Part shown: positions 1 to 5,481 of the stretch, one piece after another
Position numbering within the stretch: the stretch's first letter is position 1
How the letters are laid out: each line of letters begins with the position of its first letter
Source of the DNA: Bacteroidota bacterium
Lineage (GTDB): Bacteria; Bacteroidota; Bacteroidia; Chitinophagales; Chitinophagaceae
Direction of reading: 5' to 3'
DNA length: 9,133 nt
Assembly (NCBI GenBank): GCA_028877045.1
Contig: JAGWPQ010000388.1
Coordinates: 1 to 9,133, forward strand
Made by a program: the position numbers and the translations under genes
The notes under the pieces: model-generated
Database searches by the model: none
The model's input: the letters and a program-made list of their open reading frames with translations, nothing else
Told to the model about the DNA's origin: nothing

Positions 1-417
1 ATGATCTATACTGAACCTGCCTGCACCAAGCGCAATTAAGGTAATAAGCATTAATAGATAATACAATGGGATTTCGAAACCGTTATTACCTGCTTCAAAA
101 CCATTTGCCCAATGCACCGTTTTGATGGCCACCAGCATTACAACGATCATCGGTATGGCAATGATCCTTGTGCCAAATCCCAATGCAATTAATACAAAAC
201 CTGAAAGCTCTGTAAACGTTGCCATGTAAGCATTTGCGTAAGGCAGGGGCATGCCGAGTTCTTTAAACCAATCGCCGATGGCGTGAATATCTTTTAATTT
301 CATCATGGCCGGTCCGTAAAAACCATAAGCCAATATTGCACGCAATAATAACAAGGTGATATCCTGCAATTTTTCGGTTACTGAAATGTATTTATTGTAG
401 AGTGAAATTATTTTCAT
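1..417 (-). CDS. hvfX: DoxX-family membrane protein, HvfX-like (partial, C-terminus outside window)
   Basis: The reverse strand reads openly from an ATG at 417 to the window edge: 139 codons and no stop, so the C-terminus is missing. The protein has a short cytosolic N-terminus, then hydrophobic segments at about residues 19-38, 62-80, 83-100 and 118-133. DoxX-like landmarks are the arginine in the first membrane segment (LLLLRAILAYGFYGPAMMK), FTELSGF around residues 68-73, GFGTR at 80-84, and the late GAGRFSID. DoxX proteins are small four-helix inner-membrane proteins; the copy that closes hvfABC operons is called HvfX, with an auxiliary, poorly defined role in the modified-peptide pathway. 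It starts 8 nt after the hvfC stop, so it is the fourth gene of that operon. The family call is firm. The HvfX role rests on gene order, since DoxX proteins also occur in unrelated settings. Confidence 0.85.
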   Translation of the reverse strand, partial: MKIISLYNKYISVTEKLQDITLLLLRAILAYGFYGPAMMKLKDIHAIGDWFKELGMPLPYANAYMATFTELSGFVLIALGFGTRIIAIPMIVVMLVAIKTVHWANGFEAGNNGFEIPLYYLLMLITLIALGAGRFSIDH

Positions 418-425
418 GCGTTTGT

Positions 426-1181
426 TTATTTAAATCCGAGAATAAATTGTTGATTGTATAATTCGTTTAAAAAAGATTGACTGTTCTCTAAGATTTGTTG
501 CCGGGGAATATTAAAAACTTCGCTTGCTTCTTTGCTTAATTGATAAACAGATCTTCCGGTTGTTTTAATTTGCTCGGTAAGCCATGCGAAAAGAACAGAG
601 AGTTCTATAAAAATTACTTTACCTGTTTGCGGTTCGCGGAAAATTAGAATATAATAAATGCCTTTATCGGCTTCAGTAATTTCATTTGCTTTTTTATAGT
701 GTACCGGATATTCGGTTGCCAATAAAAAATGCTCGGGGTTTAAAATCAATTCATCCGTTATTAATTCGCCCGATGTTTTTAATGATGCGGCTTCAATATC
801 TTCCATCATAAAAACTTCGATCTCCATCCATTCAAACAATAATAAATTCAATAACTGCGGATATTTTTCTTTGATGGGAAGATCGTTGTTCAAAACATAT
901 TCGTACAACTCGTACGGCATTTTCCAAACCTGGTATGATTGACAATTGTGTGTGCCAAAAAAATCATTCACCAGTTCTTTCCATTCGCTTTTGGTAAGTA
1001 AACCAAACGTAAGCGGGTAGGCTGTTTGCAGGGTATCGTCGATCACATTAAACACTAATTTGCGATAATGAGGCAAACGGTTGGGCGTTGTTCCTTTCAG
1101 GCGAACAAAGTTTCCGGTACGGCAATAATCAGCAAATTTTTTTTCCTGATCAAATGCAATATCAAGCGCTGACTGTTTCAT
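426..1181 (-). CDS. hvfC: HvfC/BufC-like RiPP maturation partner protein (DUF2063)
   Basis: A 251-residue soluble protein with no signal peptide. Residues about 8-100 match the DUF2063 N-terminal domain: an early FADYCRTG segment, then HYRKLVFNVIDDTLQTAYPL (the family's YR..vf.ni...l..afPv pattern), then W67-x2-LVNDFF and the aspartate-rich turn before YELYEYV. Residues about 105-245 form the second domain, with FLLATEYPVHY and a helical C-terminus resembling a winged helix. In characterised systems this protein pairs with the DUF692 enzyme and presents the precursor peptide's leader, acting like a RiPP recognition element. Its ATG lies inside hvfB, overlapping the hvfB end by 20 nt (1162-1181), so translation of the two is probably coupled, consistent with a heterodimer. 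The hvfX ATG follows 8 nt after its stop. The family assignment rests on these motifs and on the neighbours. Confidence 0.88.
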   Translation of the reverse strand: MKQSALDIAFDQEKKFADYCRTGNFVRLKGTTPNRLPHYRKLVFNVIDDTLQTAYPLTFGLLTKSEWKELVNDFFGTHNCQSYQVWKMPYELYEYVLNNDLPIKEKYPQLLNLLLFEWMEIEVFMMEDIEAASLKTSGELITDELILNPEHFLLATEYPVHYKKANEITEADKGIYYILIFREPQTGKVIFIELSVLFAWLTEQIKTTGRSVYQLSKEASEVFNIPRQQILENSQSFLNELYNQQFILGFK

Positions 1182-1998
1182 GTTTCCAATGTTTTTGACA
1201 AATGTTTTCTAACTTATTTAATTCGAAAAGCATCTCTTCCATTTCGGGAATATTGAAATCTCTTTCCAATAAAACGGGGGCGGTATGCGGCAATTGCTGA
1301 ATGGTATAGTCAAACAGATCGTACACCGGATCGATGATGGGCTGGCCATGTGTATCGATGATCAGATCCTCTGAAACCTGCTCGTGGCCTGCCATGTGGA
1401 TGTATGCTACTTTATCCAATCTTAATTTATTGATGAACTCGTAAGCATCATACTTATGGTTAAAACCATTTACGTAAACATTATTTACATCGAGTAATAA
1501 CCGGCAATCCGATTCATCAACAATAGCATTGATAAATTCGTGTTCCTGCATTTCGGGAGCAATGGCTGTGTAATACGAAACAACTTCCAGCACCAGTGGC
1601 ATCTCTAAAAAATCCTGTACCTGTTTTGTTTTTTGAACAATATGTTTTACAGCTTCTTTTCTGAAAGGAATGGGTAACAGATCGTACAAGTGTGCATTGT
1701 TGCATTTCGAAAAACTTAAATGCTCGGAATACACCTGCACATTATATTCTTTGATGAATGATTTTAACTGACGAAGAAAATTCCAATCCAGTTCATCCGC
1801 ACTGCCGATGGATAATGATAAGCCATGCAGTGTAACCGGATATTGTTCGGCAACCTGTTTAAATATTTTTTTCCAGTAGCCGCCAATGCCCATCCAGTTT
1901 TCGGGTGCTACTTCAATGAACGAAGGCTGCAATAATTTTTTTTCTAAAAACTCGTTTGCAAAATCTTTCCTGAAACCGATGCCTGCAAATTGATTCAT
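1162..1998 (-). CDS. hvfB: HvfB/BufB-like MNIO peptide-modifying enzyme (DUF692, multinuclear iron oxidase)
   Basis: 278 residues, the usual DUF692 length, with a TIM-barrel pattern and the family's motifs in order: GIGFR (6-10), FIEVAPENW (27-35), TLHGLSLSIG (56-65), YSEHLSF (90-96), LEVVSYY (137-143), LLDVNNVYVN (168-177), AYIHMAGH (198-205), DTHGQP (215-220) and LLERDFNIP (243-251). The conserved His, Glu, Asp and Asn residues in these motifs (for example H58, E92, H93, E138, D170, N173, H201, H205, H217, E245) are the expected ligands of the two- or three-iron site. Family members, with O2, convert peptide cysteines to heterocycles such as thiooxazole or oxazolone/thioamide. The ATG at 1998 was chosen because the family begins right before the G-x-G-x-R motif. 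A TTG at 2028 would add ten hydrophobic residues encoded in the 77-nt gap after hvfA and is unlikely. The methanobactin enzyme MbnB is a relative, but the neighbours point to the Hvf/bufferin branch. Confidence 0.93.
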   Translation of the reverse strand: MNQFAGIGFRKDFANEFLEKKLLQPSFIEVAPENWMGIGGYWKKIFKQVAEQYPVTLHGLSLSIGSADELDWNFLRQLKSFIKEYNVQVYSEHLSFSKCNNAHLYDLLPIPFRKEAVKHIVQKTKQVQDFLEMPLVLEVVSYYTAIAPEMQEHEFINAIVDESDCRLLLDVNNVYVNGFNHKYDAYEFINKLRLDKVAYIHMAGHEQVSEDLIIDTHGQPIIDPVYDLFDYTIQQLPHTAPVLLERDFNIPEMEEMLFELNKLENICQKHWKHETVSA

Positions 1999-2025
1999 GA
2001 TGAAAAAAATTAGAAGTGAAGAAAA

Positions 2026-2056
2026 CAACAGGCCGTGTTTATAGCGCAGCCTGTTG
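2026..2056 (-). terminator. Hairpin in the hvfA-hvfB gap, possible attenuator
   Basis: In the transcript of the minus strand, CAACAGGC (2056-2049) pairs perfectly with GCCTGTTG (2033-2026). A U-G and a G-C pair can be added inside, giving about 10 bp with an 11-nt loop. The 3' arm runs straight into TTTTCTTC and, further on, a run of seven T. It lies 20 nt after the hvfA stop and 28 nt before the hvfB ATG. The shape fits a partial rho-independent terminator or a 3'-end-stabilising stem that lets hvfA mRNA exceed hvfBC mRNA, as is common for RiPP precursor genes. The U-tract is interrupted, so read-through is expected. Function is inferred. Confidence 0.55.
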
Positions 2057-2075
2057 CATGTTTGAAATAAAAAGA

Positions 2076-2417
2076 TTAGTTACCTGATGGTTTTTTTGCA
2101 TCTTTCTTTTTACCGCCGCATTTGCCTTCACCGCATTTGCCGTCTTTTGTTTTACTCATGGTAGAATCTTTTTTAGCACCGCATTTTGCATCTTTTGCTT
2201 TGCCTGTTCCTGCATCTTTTTTGGCAGCGCAGGCAAGATCTAAATTCATAGAGCGTGCACCGTTCAATTCGTTGCGAACATCATTGCCACTGCCCAATGT
2301 GCGGAACGAAAATGCAGATGATGTGTTAGCCATTGCTGCTGCACTGAAAAATGTTCCTGCTACAATTGAACCTGCTACTAAAGCTTTCTTTGCGAAATTT
2401 GTTTTTTGATTTTGCAT
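2076..2417 (-). CDS. hvfA: HvfA/BufA-like secreted cysteine-rich RiPP precursor (bufferin-type metallophore)
   Basis: 113 residues. Residues 1-30 look like a Sec signal peptide: KK at 10-11, a hydrophobic core (ALVAGSIVAGTFFSAAA), and a likely cut after AMA at 28-30. A short spacer (31-60) follows, then a low-complexity tail of Lys, Gly, Ala, Asp and Cys. It holds four cysteines: C63 (LACAAKK), C79 (AKCGAKK), C95 and C100 (DGKCGEGKCGG). Three sit in Lys-Cys-Gly, and the last pair closely resembles the EGKCG repeats of Haemophilus HvfA. In that family MNIO enzymes oxidise these cysteines and the exported product binds copper; the signal peptide also acts as leader. The peptide gene is directly upstream of hvfB, hvfC and a DoxX gene, and has its own ECF-type promoter. 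No Shine-Dalgarno is visible before the ATG. The exact modification and the metal cannot be read from sequence. Confidence 0.88.
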   Translation of the reverse strand: MQNQKTNFAKKALVAGSIVAGTFFSAAAMANTSSAFSFRTLGSGNDVRNELNGARSMNLDLACAAKKDAGTGKAKDAKCGAKKDSTMSKTKDGKCGEGKCGGKKKDAKKPSGN

Positions 2418-2458
2418 GATGATTTTGTTTTTAGGTTTTTAATTATTTTGAACTTATT

Positions 2459-2484
2459 GACGGCACATATTTTCCTTCCTTACA
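2459..2484 (-). promoter_or_regulatory. ECF sigma-type promoter of the hvfABCX operon
   Basis: On the minus strand TGTAAG (2484-2479) is followed after exactly 16 nt by CGTC (2462-2459). This is the classic -35/-10 pairing of many group-IV sigma factors. The -10 element ends 41 nt before the hvfA ATG, giving a 5' leader of about 35 nt. The gene for an ECF sigma factor lies just upstream on the same strand, so it is the obvious candidate to recognise this site. No housekeeping Bacteroidota promoter (TAnnTTTG) is seen in the gap. The match is by eye; recognition by this sigma is inferred. Confidence 0.6.
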
Positions 2485-2513
2485 GAAAAGAAAATTTTTT
2501 ACCAGCATTAATA

Positions 2514-2526
2514 TTTGTTTAACAAA
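2514..2526. repeat. 13-bp AT-rich palindrome upstream of the hvfA promoter
   Basis: TTTGTT-T-AACAAA is a perfect inverted repeat with 6-bp arms and a one-base centre. It ends 30 bp upstream of the proposed -35 element, a position where an activator or repressor could sit. AT-rich arms of this length arise by chance fairly often, so a role is speculative. Confidence 0.3.
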
Positions 2527-2556
2527 CGGAGAGGAAATGAGCAATGCAAAGCGCTG

Positions 2557-2587
2557 CGAAAAAGAAATGAATGGACTCTCTTTTTCG
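2557..2587. repeat. 9-bp inverted repeat after the anti-sigma gene
   Basis: CGAAAAAGA (2557-2565) and TCTTTTTCG (2579-2587) are perfect complements around a 13-nt loop. The hairpin begins 26 nt after the anti-sigma stop on the minus strand. It could end or protect the 3' end of the sigma/anti-sigma transcript, but the stem is AT-rich and no U-tract follows it on the minus strand, so it is not a standard terminator. Confidence 0.35.
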
Positions 2588-2612
2588 AACTATCAATAAA
2601 CAACAATAAAAA

Positions 2613-2852
2613 TTAGTTGGAACTTTCTTTTAATGCCTGAAGGATCTTTTGTTTTGAAGCATCAGAGAGGGGTGCATGGTGGTGTTCGTGAGCATGACCT
2701 GCATTCTTGCCAATTAATTTTGTTTGCTGCTCGAACAACCTGCAAAAAATACAAATCAACAAGTGGATCTTCAATTGTATCATTTCTAAAAATGACAATT
2801 TCTTTTCTTCTTTCTTTGAAACAAGATAGGTTGCATCTTTACACGATATCAT
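2613..2852 (-). CDS. Small soluble zinc-type (ZAS-like) anti-sigma factor with His-rich tail
   Basis: 79 residues from the ATG at 2852. An in-frame GTG at 2867, only 3 nt after the sigma stop, would add MKKLF and cannot be excluded. The N-terminus MISCKDATYLVSKKEEKKLS has the Cys-x2-Ala-Thr-x-Leu-x-Ser signature of compact anti-sigma proteins. It is followed by H30-x3-C34-x2-C37 (IHLLICIFCRLFEQQ), the zinc-anti-sigma spacing, with C4 as a possible extra ligand. Residues 53-59 are His-Ala-His-Glu-His-His-His, a likely metal-binding or metal-sensing run, followed by a short charged helix. No membrane segment is seen, so it should act in the cytosol by binding the sigma factor encoded immediately upstream; the two are surely co-transcribed. 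Expected role: hold the sigma factor inactive until a metal or redox signal disturbs the zinc site. The family and location are well supported; the signal is inferred. Confidence 0.8.
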   Translation of the reverse strand: MISCKDATYLVSKKEEKKLSFLEMIQLKIHLLICIFCRLFEQQTKLIGKNAGHAHEHHHAPLSDASKQKILQALKESSN

Positions 2853-2870
2853 GAATAGTTTCTTCACTTG

Positions 2871-3437
2871 TTATGCCGGATTGATCCAATTTTGTTCTAA
2901 ACAACTGCGCAATTGCAATTTTGCACGATGAACCAACACCCAATAGTTTGACGGCGTTATACTTAAAACCTTACAAATTTCATCCGATTCCAATCCTTCC
3001 ATAAACTTCATCACAAAAACAGATTGCTGCAATTCCTGTAATTTATTCTTACAGAATTCAAGTATCGAATAAAATTCTTTTGTTTCGATGGGTTGATTAT
3101 AATCGATGCCCCAATCGCAGGGTGCAGTTTCTTTTGTCCAATGTTCTTCTTCATTAAAATAATTATCCGAGGTATTTACTTCGGCGGGGCGGACAATATT
3201 ATTTGCGTTTTTACGGTAATGATCGATGATCTTGTTTTTGCAAATAGTATATAACCAGTTTTTTTCTGAAGCTTCGCCTTTATACGATTCGCGGCTTTTC
3301 CATGCACTTAAAAAAGTTTCCTGCACCAGGTCTTCGGCCAAACCCGAATCGTTTACACGCACAACAGTGTATGCATACAATGCATCGGAATATTTTTGAA
3401 CCCATTGTTCGGGATCGAATGAAGACAGATTGCTCAT
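2871..3437 (-). CDS. ECF (group IV) RNA polymerase sigma factor
   Basis: 188 residues with the two-domain ECF layout. Region 2 spans about 14-78, with the core-binding and -10 recognition motifs GLAEDLVQETFLSAWKS (32-48) and NWLYTICKNKIIDHYRK (60-76). Region 4 spans about 124-181, with a helix-turn-helix at LESDEICKVLSITPSNYWVLVHRAKLQLR. The linker (about 79-123) is rather long, acidic and unconserved in look. There is no region 1 or 3, as expected. It directs RNA polymerase to a small regulon that most likely includes the hvfA promoter downstream. The next gene is its presumed anti-sigma. An ECF factor with a small zinc anti-sigma beside DUF692/DUF2063/DoxX genes recalls the SigE-MseR locus of Neisseria (from memory). 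The ATG at 3437 gives a normal N-terminus. Divergent from the response regulator gene. Confidence 0.93.
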   Translation of the reverse strand: MSNLSSFDPEQWVQKYSDALYAYTVVRVNDSGLAEDLVQETFLSAWKSRESYKGEASEKNWLYTICKNKIIDHYRKNANNIVRPAEVNTSDNYFNEEEHWTKETAPCDWGIDYNQPIETKEFYSILEFCKNKLQELQQSVFVMKFMEGLESDEICKVLSITPSNYWVLVHRAKLQLRSCLEQNWINPA

Positions 3438-3471
3438 GATTATTGATTGCTAAACTAATGAATAAAACAGA

Positions 3472-3482
3472 AACGGACCGTT
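3472..3482. promoter_or_regulatory. GC-rich palindrome between the divergent operons (candidate operator)
   Basis: AACGG-A-CCGTT is a perfect odd-centred palindrome in otherwise very AT-rich DNA, 34 bp upstream of the sigma ATG and 53 bp upstream of the response regulator TTG. Wider partial symmetry is present: GAAA on the left flank and, offset by two or three bases, TTTC on the right. This 98-bp gap (3438-3535) holds no gene. A site here could control either or both operons. OmpR-type regulators more often use direct repeats, so the binding protein is unknown. Confidence 0.4.
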
Positions 3483-3511
3483 GTTTCAGAATTGCTACAG
3501 AATTAATATTG
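3481..3511 (+). promoter_or_regulatory. Weak Bacteroidota-type promoter candidate for the two-component/RND operon
   Basis: TTG at 3481-3483 and TAATATTG at 3504-3511, 20 bp apart, are a one-mismatch approximation to the Bacteroidota pattern (TTTG, about 19 bp, TAnnTTTG). Transcription would begin near 3518, leaving a leader of under 20 nt before the TTG start. The upstream element touches the palindrome at 3472-3482, so a protein bound there could compete with polymerase. Weak evidence. Confidence 0.2.
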
Positions 3512-3535
3512 TAATTTGTATGTAAATTTTTTGTT

Positions 3536-4213
3536 TTGAAACTGCTGATCATCGAAGACGAATCATCATTGAACCAAAGCATGGTAGAGTTTCTATCGGC
3601 AAGCGGTTATGTGTGCGAGCCGGTCTTTAACTTTAAAGATGCAGTAGAAAAAATTGAGGTGTACGATTACGATTGTATTGTACTCGATATCATGCTGCCG
3701 GGCGGATCGGGCCTGCAGATTTTAAAATACCTGAAACAAAATAATAAAACCGATGGCGTAATTATCATTTCGGCAAAGGATTCGCTGGAAGATAAGATAT
3801 CAGGAATTGAATTAGGCGCCGATGATTATTTGACCAAACCCTTTCATTTGTCCGAATTAAGTGTGCGTGTTGCGGCCATCATCCGGCGAAAAAAATTCCA
3901 GGGGCACTCTGTTATAAGCATTGCCGATATTGAGATCGATACGGTTGGCATGACAGTAAAAATAAACGGTCAAACAACCGAACTCACACAAAAAGAATTT
4001 CAATTATTGTTGTTCTTCGTCATCAATAAAAATAAAGTGATCTCTAAAAATGCCATTGCCGAACATTTGTGGGGCGATGATATGGACATTGCATCGAACT
4101 ACGATTTTATTTATGCGCACATCAAAAACCTGAGGAAGAAAATTATTTCCGCCGGCGGCGAAGACCGTATCCGCTCTGTTTATGGCGTTGGATATAAAAT
4201 GCAATTGCCATGA
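3536..4213 (+). CDS. OmpR/PhoB-family two-component response regulator
   Basis: 225 residues: receiver domain 1-118 and winged-helix DNA-binding domain about 125-223. Receiver residues are all present: acidic pocket E7-D8, phospho-acceptor D51 (CIVLDIMLPGGSG), S79 (IIISAKD) and K101 (YLTKPF). The C-terminal domain shows ELTQKEFQLLLFF, the recognition-helix region ISKNAIAEHLWGDD and DFIYAHIKNLRKKI, then RSVYGVGYKM. The start is a TTG at 3536: it opens exactly on the canonical first strand KLLIIEDE, the frame is closed by a TAA at 3512, and the next ATG (codon 16) would remove the first strand and acidic pocket. The kinase gene overlaps its stop by 4 nt. It probably activates this efflux operon in response to the adjacent kinase. 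The substrate or signal is not visible. Confidence 0.94.
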   Translation: MKLLIIEDESSLNQSMVEFLSASGYVCEPVFNFKDAVEKIEVYDYDCIVLDIMLPGGSGLQILKYLKQNNKTDGVIIISAKDSLEDKISGIELGADDYLTKPFHLSELSVRVAAIIRRKKFQGHSVISIADIEIDTVGMTVKINGQTTELTQKEFQLLLFFVINKNKVISKNAIAEHLWGDDMDIASNYDFIYAHIKNLRKKIISAGGEDRIRSVYGVGYKMQLP

Positions 4214-5475
4214 AATTATTTACAAAATATAACCGCATTAACATTTCTGCCACCATCTTCACATTTGTGCTGGGCAGCATCGCTTTTTATTTTGTGCTGG
4301 ATTATGTGCTTACCAGGCAATTGAAGGAAACATTGCGTTCAGAGCAATTCGAAATAATCCATTTTGTTGAAGAACATCATGCATTACCCGAAATTCAAAA
4401 CACAAGACATCAATGGATAACAGTTGATAAATCAACTCAAAAAATTAATCAACCGGTATTTAAGAACAGTATTTATTATAATGAACATGATAAAGAAGAC
4501 CAATCGGCAAAGCAATTGCTTTTTACAGTTGATATTGCCGGACAAAATTATCTCATCACAGTAAATAAATCCGAAGCTGAAACCGAAGATTTATTAAAGC
4601 TGATCATTCTGATAACAACCGGGATGATCGCAGTAATTCTTTTATTTAATTATCTCATCAACAGAAAACTCATCAATAAAATATGGCAACCGTTTTATAA
4701 AACGATTGATGATATCAAGGCGTATCAGGTATCAGATAAACAACCCCTGCAATTAACAAAAGAGCCGATTGATGAATTGAATTTATTGAACGACAGCCTG
4801 AATAAAATGACGCAAAGCATCTACAGGGAATATGCCGCGCTGAAATCTTTTACCGAAAATGCATCGCACGAAATGCAGACCCCGCTTGCAGTTATACGCT
4901 CCAGGATAGATTTATTATTGCAACAATCGGAACTTAAAGAACAAAGTTTACAGCAAATATTATCGATAGAAGATGCGGCACAACGTTTATCGAAATTGCA
5001 TCAGTCGTTATTATTATTAACCAAGATAGAGAACAAACAATTTGTTTTGAACGAACAGGTTGATCTTAAAAAGATCATTCTCGAAAAAATTAAAGAAAGA
5101 GAAGAACTGATCGACTCTAAGAAAATAAAGATCGTAACAAATTGCAAAGAAGTTGTTCTTTCGTTCCATCAGCACCTGGCAGAAATTTTATTCAATAATT
5201 TATTGAATAACGCCATAAAATATACATCTGAAAATGGTGTGGTTGATATTGAACTGAATGAAGATTTTATTTGTTTCAAAAATGATGCAGCAAATGAAGC
5301 GCTCGATGCCGATAAAATCTTTCAACGGTTTTATAAGCCGTCAGATTCAGGCGATGGCACAGGGTTAGGGCTTGCCATCATCAAAGAAATATGCAATCTG
5401 GCAGGTTTCGACATTTCCTATTTATTCAACGATCACCAACATATTTTTTTAATAAAATTTAAAACAACCCAATAG
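4210..5475 (+). CDS. Membrane sensor histidine kinase
   Basis: 421 residues. First membrane helix about 11-33, a periplasmic domain of roughly 95 residues (34-129) with no recognisable fold, second helix about 130-150, then a short HAMP-like linker. The dimerisation helix carries the H box SFTENASHEMQTPLAVIRSR with phospho-acceptor H220. The ATPase domain has the N box LFNNLLNNAIKYT (328-339), an F-box-like IFQRFYK (370-376) and the G2 box GDGTGLGLAI (381-390). The G1 (DxGxG) box is reduced to CFKNDAAN (355-362), lacking the usual glycines, a shortening I recall from other Bacteroidota kinases. The ATG overlaps the regulator's TGA (ATGA), so they are translationally coupled and form a cognate pair. 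The short sensor domain suggests detection of an envelope stimulus, perhaps the pump's substrate. Confidence 0.92.
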   Translation: MKLFTKYNRINISATIFTFVLGSIAFYFVLDYVLTRQLKETLRSEQFEIIHFVEEHHALPEIQNTRHQWITVDKSTQKINQPVFKNSIYYNEHDKEDQSAKQLLFTVDIAGQNYLITVNKSEAETEDLLKLIILITTGMIAVILLFNYLINRKLINKIWQPFYKTIDDIKAYQVSDKQPLQLTKEPIDELNLLNDSLNKMTQSIYREYAALKSFTENASHEMQTPLAVIRSRIDLLLQQSELKEQSLQQILSIEDAAQRLSKLHQSLLLLTKIENKQFVLNEQVDLKKIILEKIKEREELIDSKKIKIVTNCKEVVLSFHQHLAEILFNNLLNNAIKYTSENGVVDIELNEDFICFKNDAANEALDADKIFQRFYKPSDSGDGTGLGLAIIKEICNLAGFDISYLFNDHQHIFLIKFKTTQ

Positions 5476-5481
5476 GTCCTG

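Noticed and set aside
1162..1998. Methanobactin biosynthesis (MbnB) instead of Hvf/bufferin
   Set aside because: No MbnA-like short peptide or MbnC; the presence of DUF2063, DoxX and a Sec-signal peptide fits Hvf/bufferin.
1999..2028. Extended start (TTG at 2028) for the DUF692 enzyme adding ten hydrophobic residues
   Set aside because: DUF692 proteins start just before the G-x-G-x-R motif, ATG at 1998 fits, and the extra stretch is encoded inside the hairpin and T-rich gap.
2122..2409. Plus-strand open frame of 95 codons opposite the hvfA-like gene
   Set aside because: It is the mirror of the Lys/Gly/Ala-rich coding sequence; the minus frame has signal peptide, KCG motifs, promoter and operon context.
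2557..2587. Rho-independent terminator for the sigma/anti-sigma operon
   Set aside because: The stem is AT-rich and not followed by a U-tract on the minus strand, so it is listed only as an inverted repeat.
2633..2854. Plus-strand open frame opposite the anti-sigma gene
   Set aside because: No recognisable features; the minus-strand reading has the H-x3-C-x2-C motif and tight linkage to the sigma gene.
3438..3535. ECF autoregulatory promoter upstream of the sigma gene (TGTAGC ... CGTT on the minus strand)
   Set aside because: Spacing is 18 nt instead of 16 and both elements deviate from the hvfA promoter, so I do not call it.
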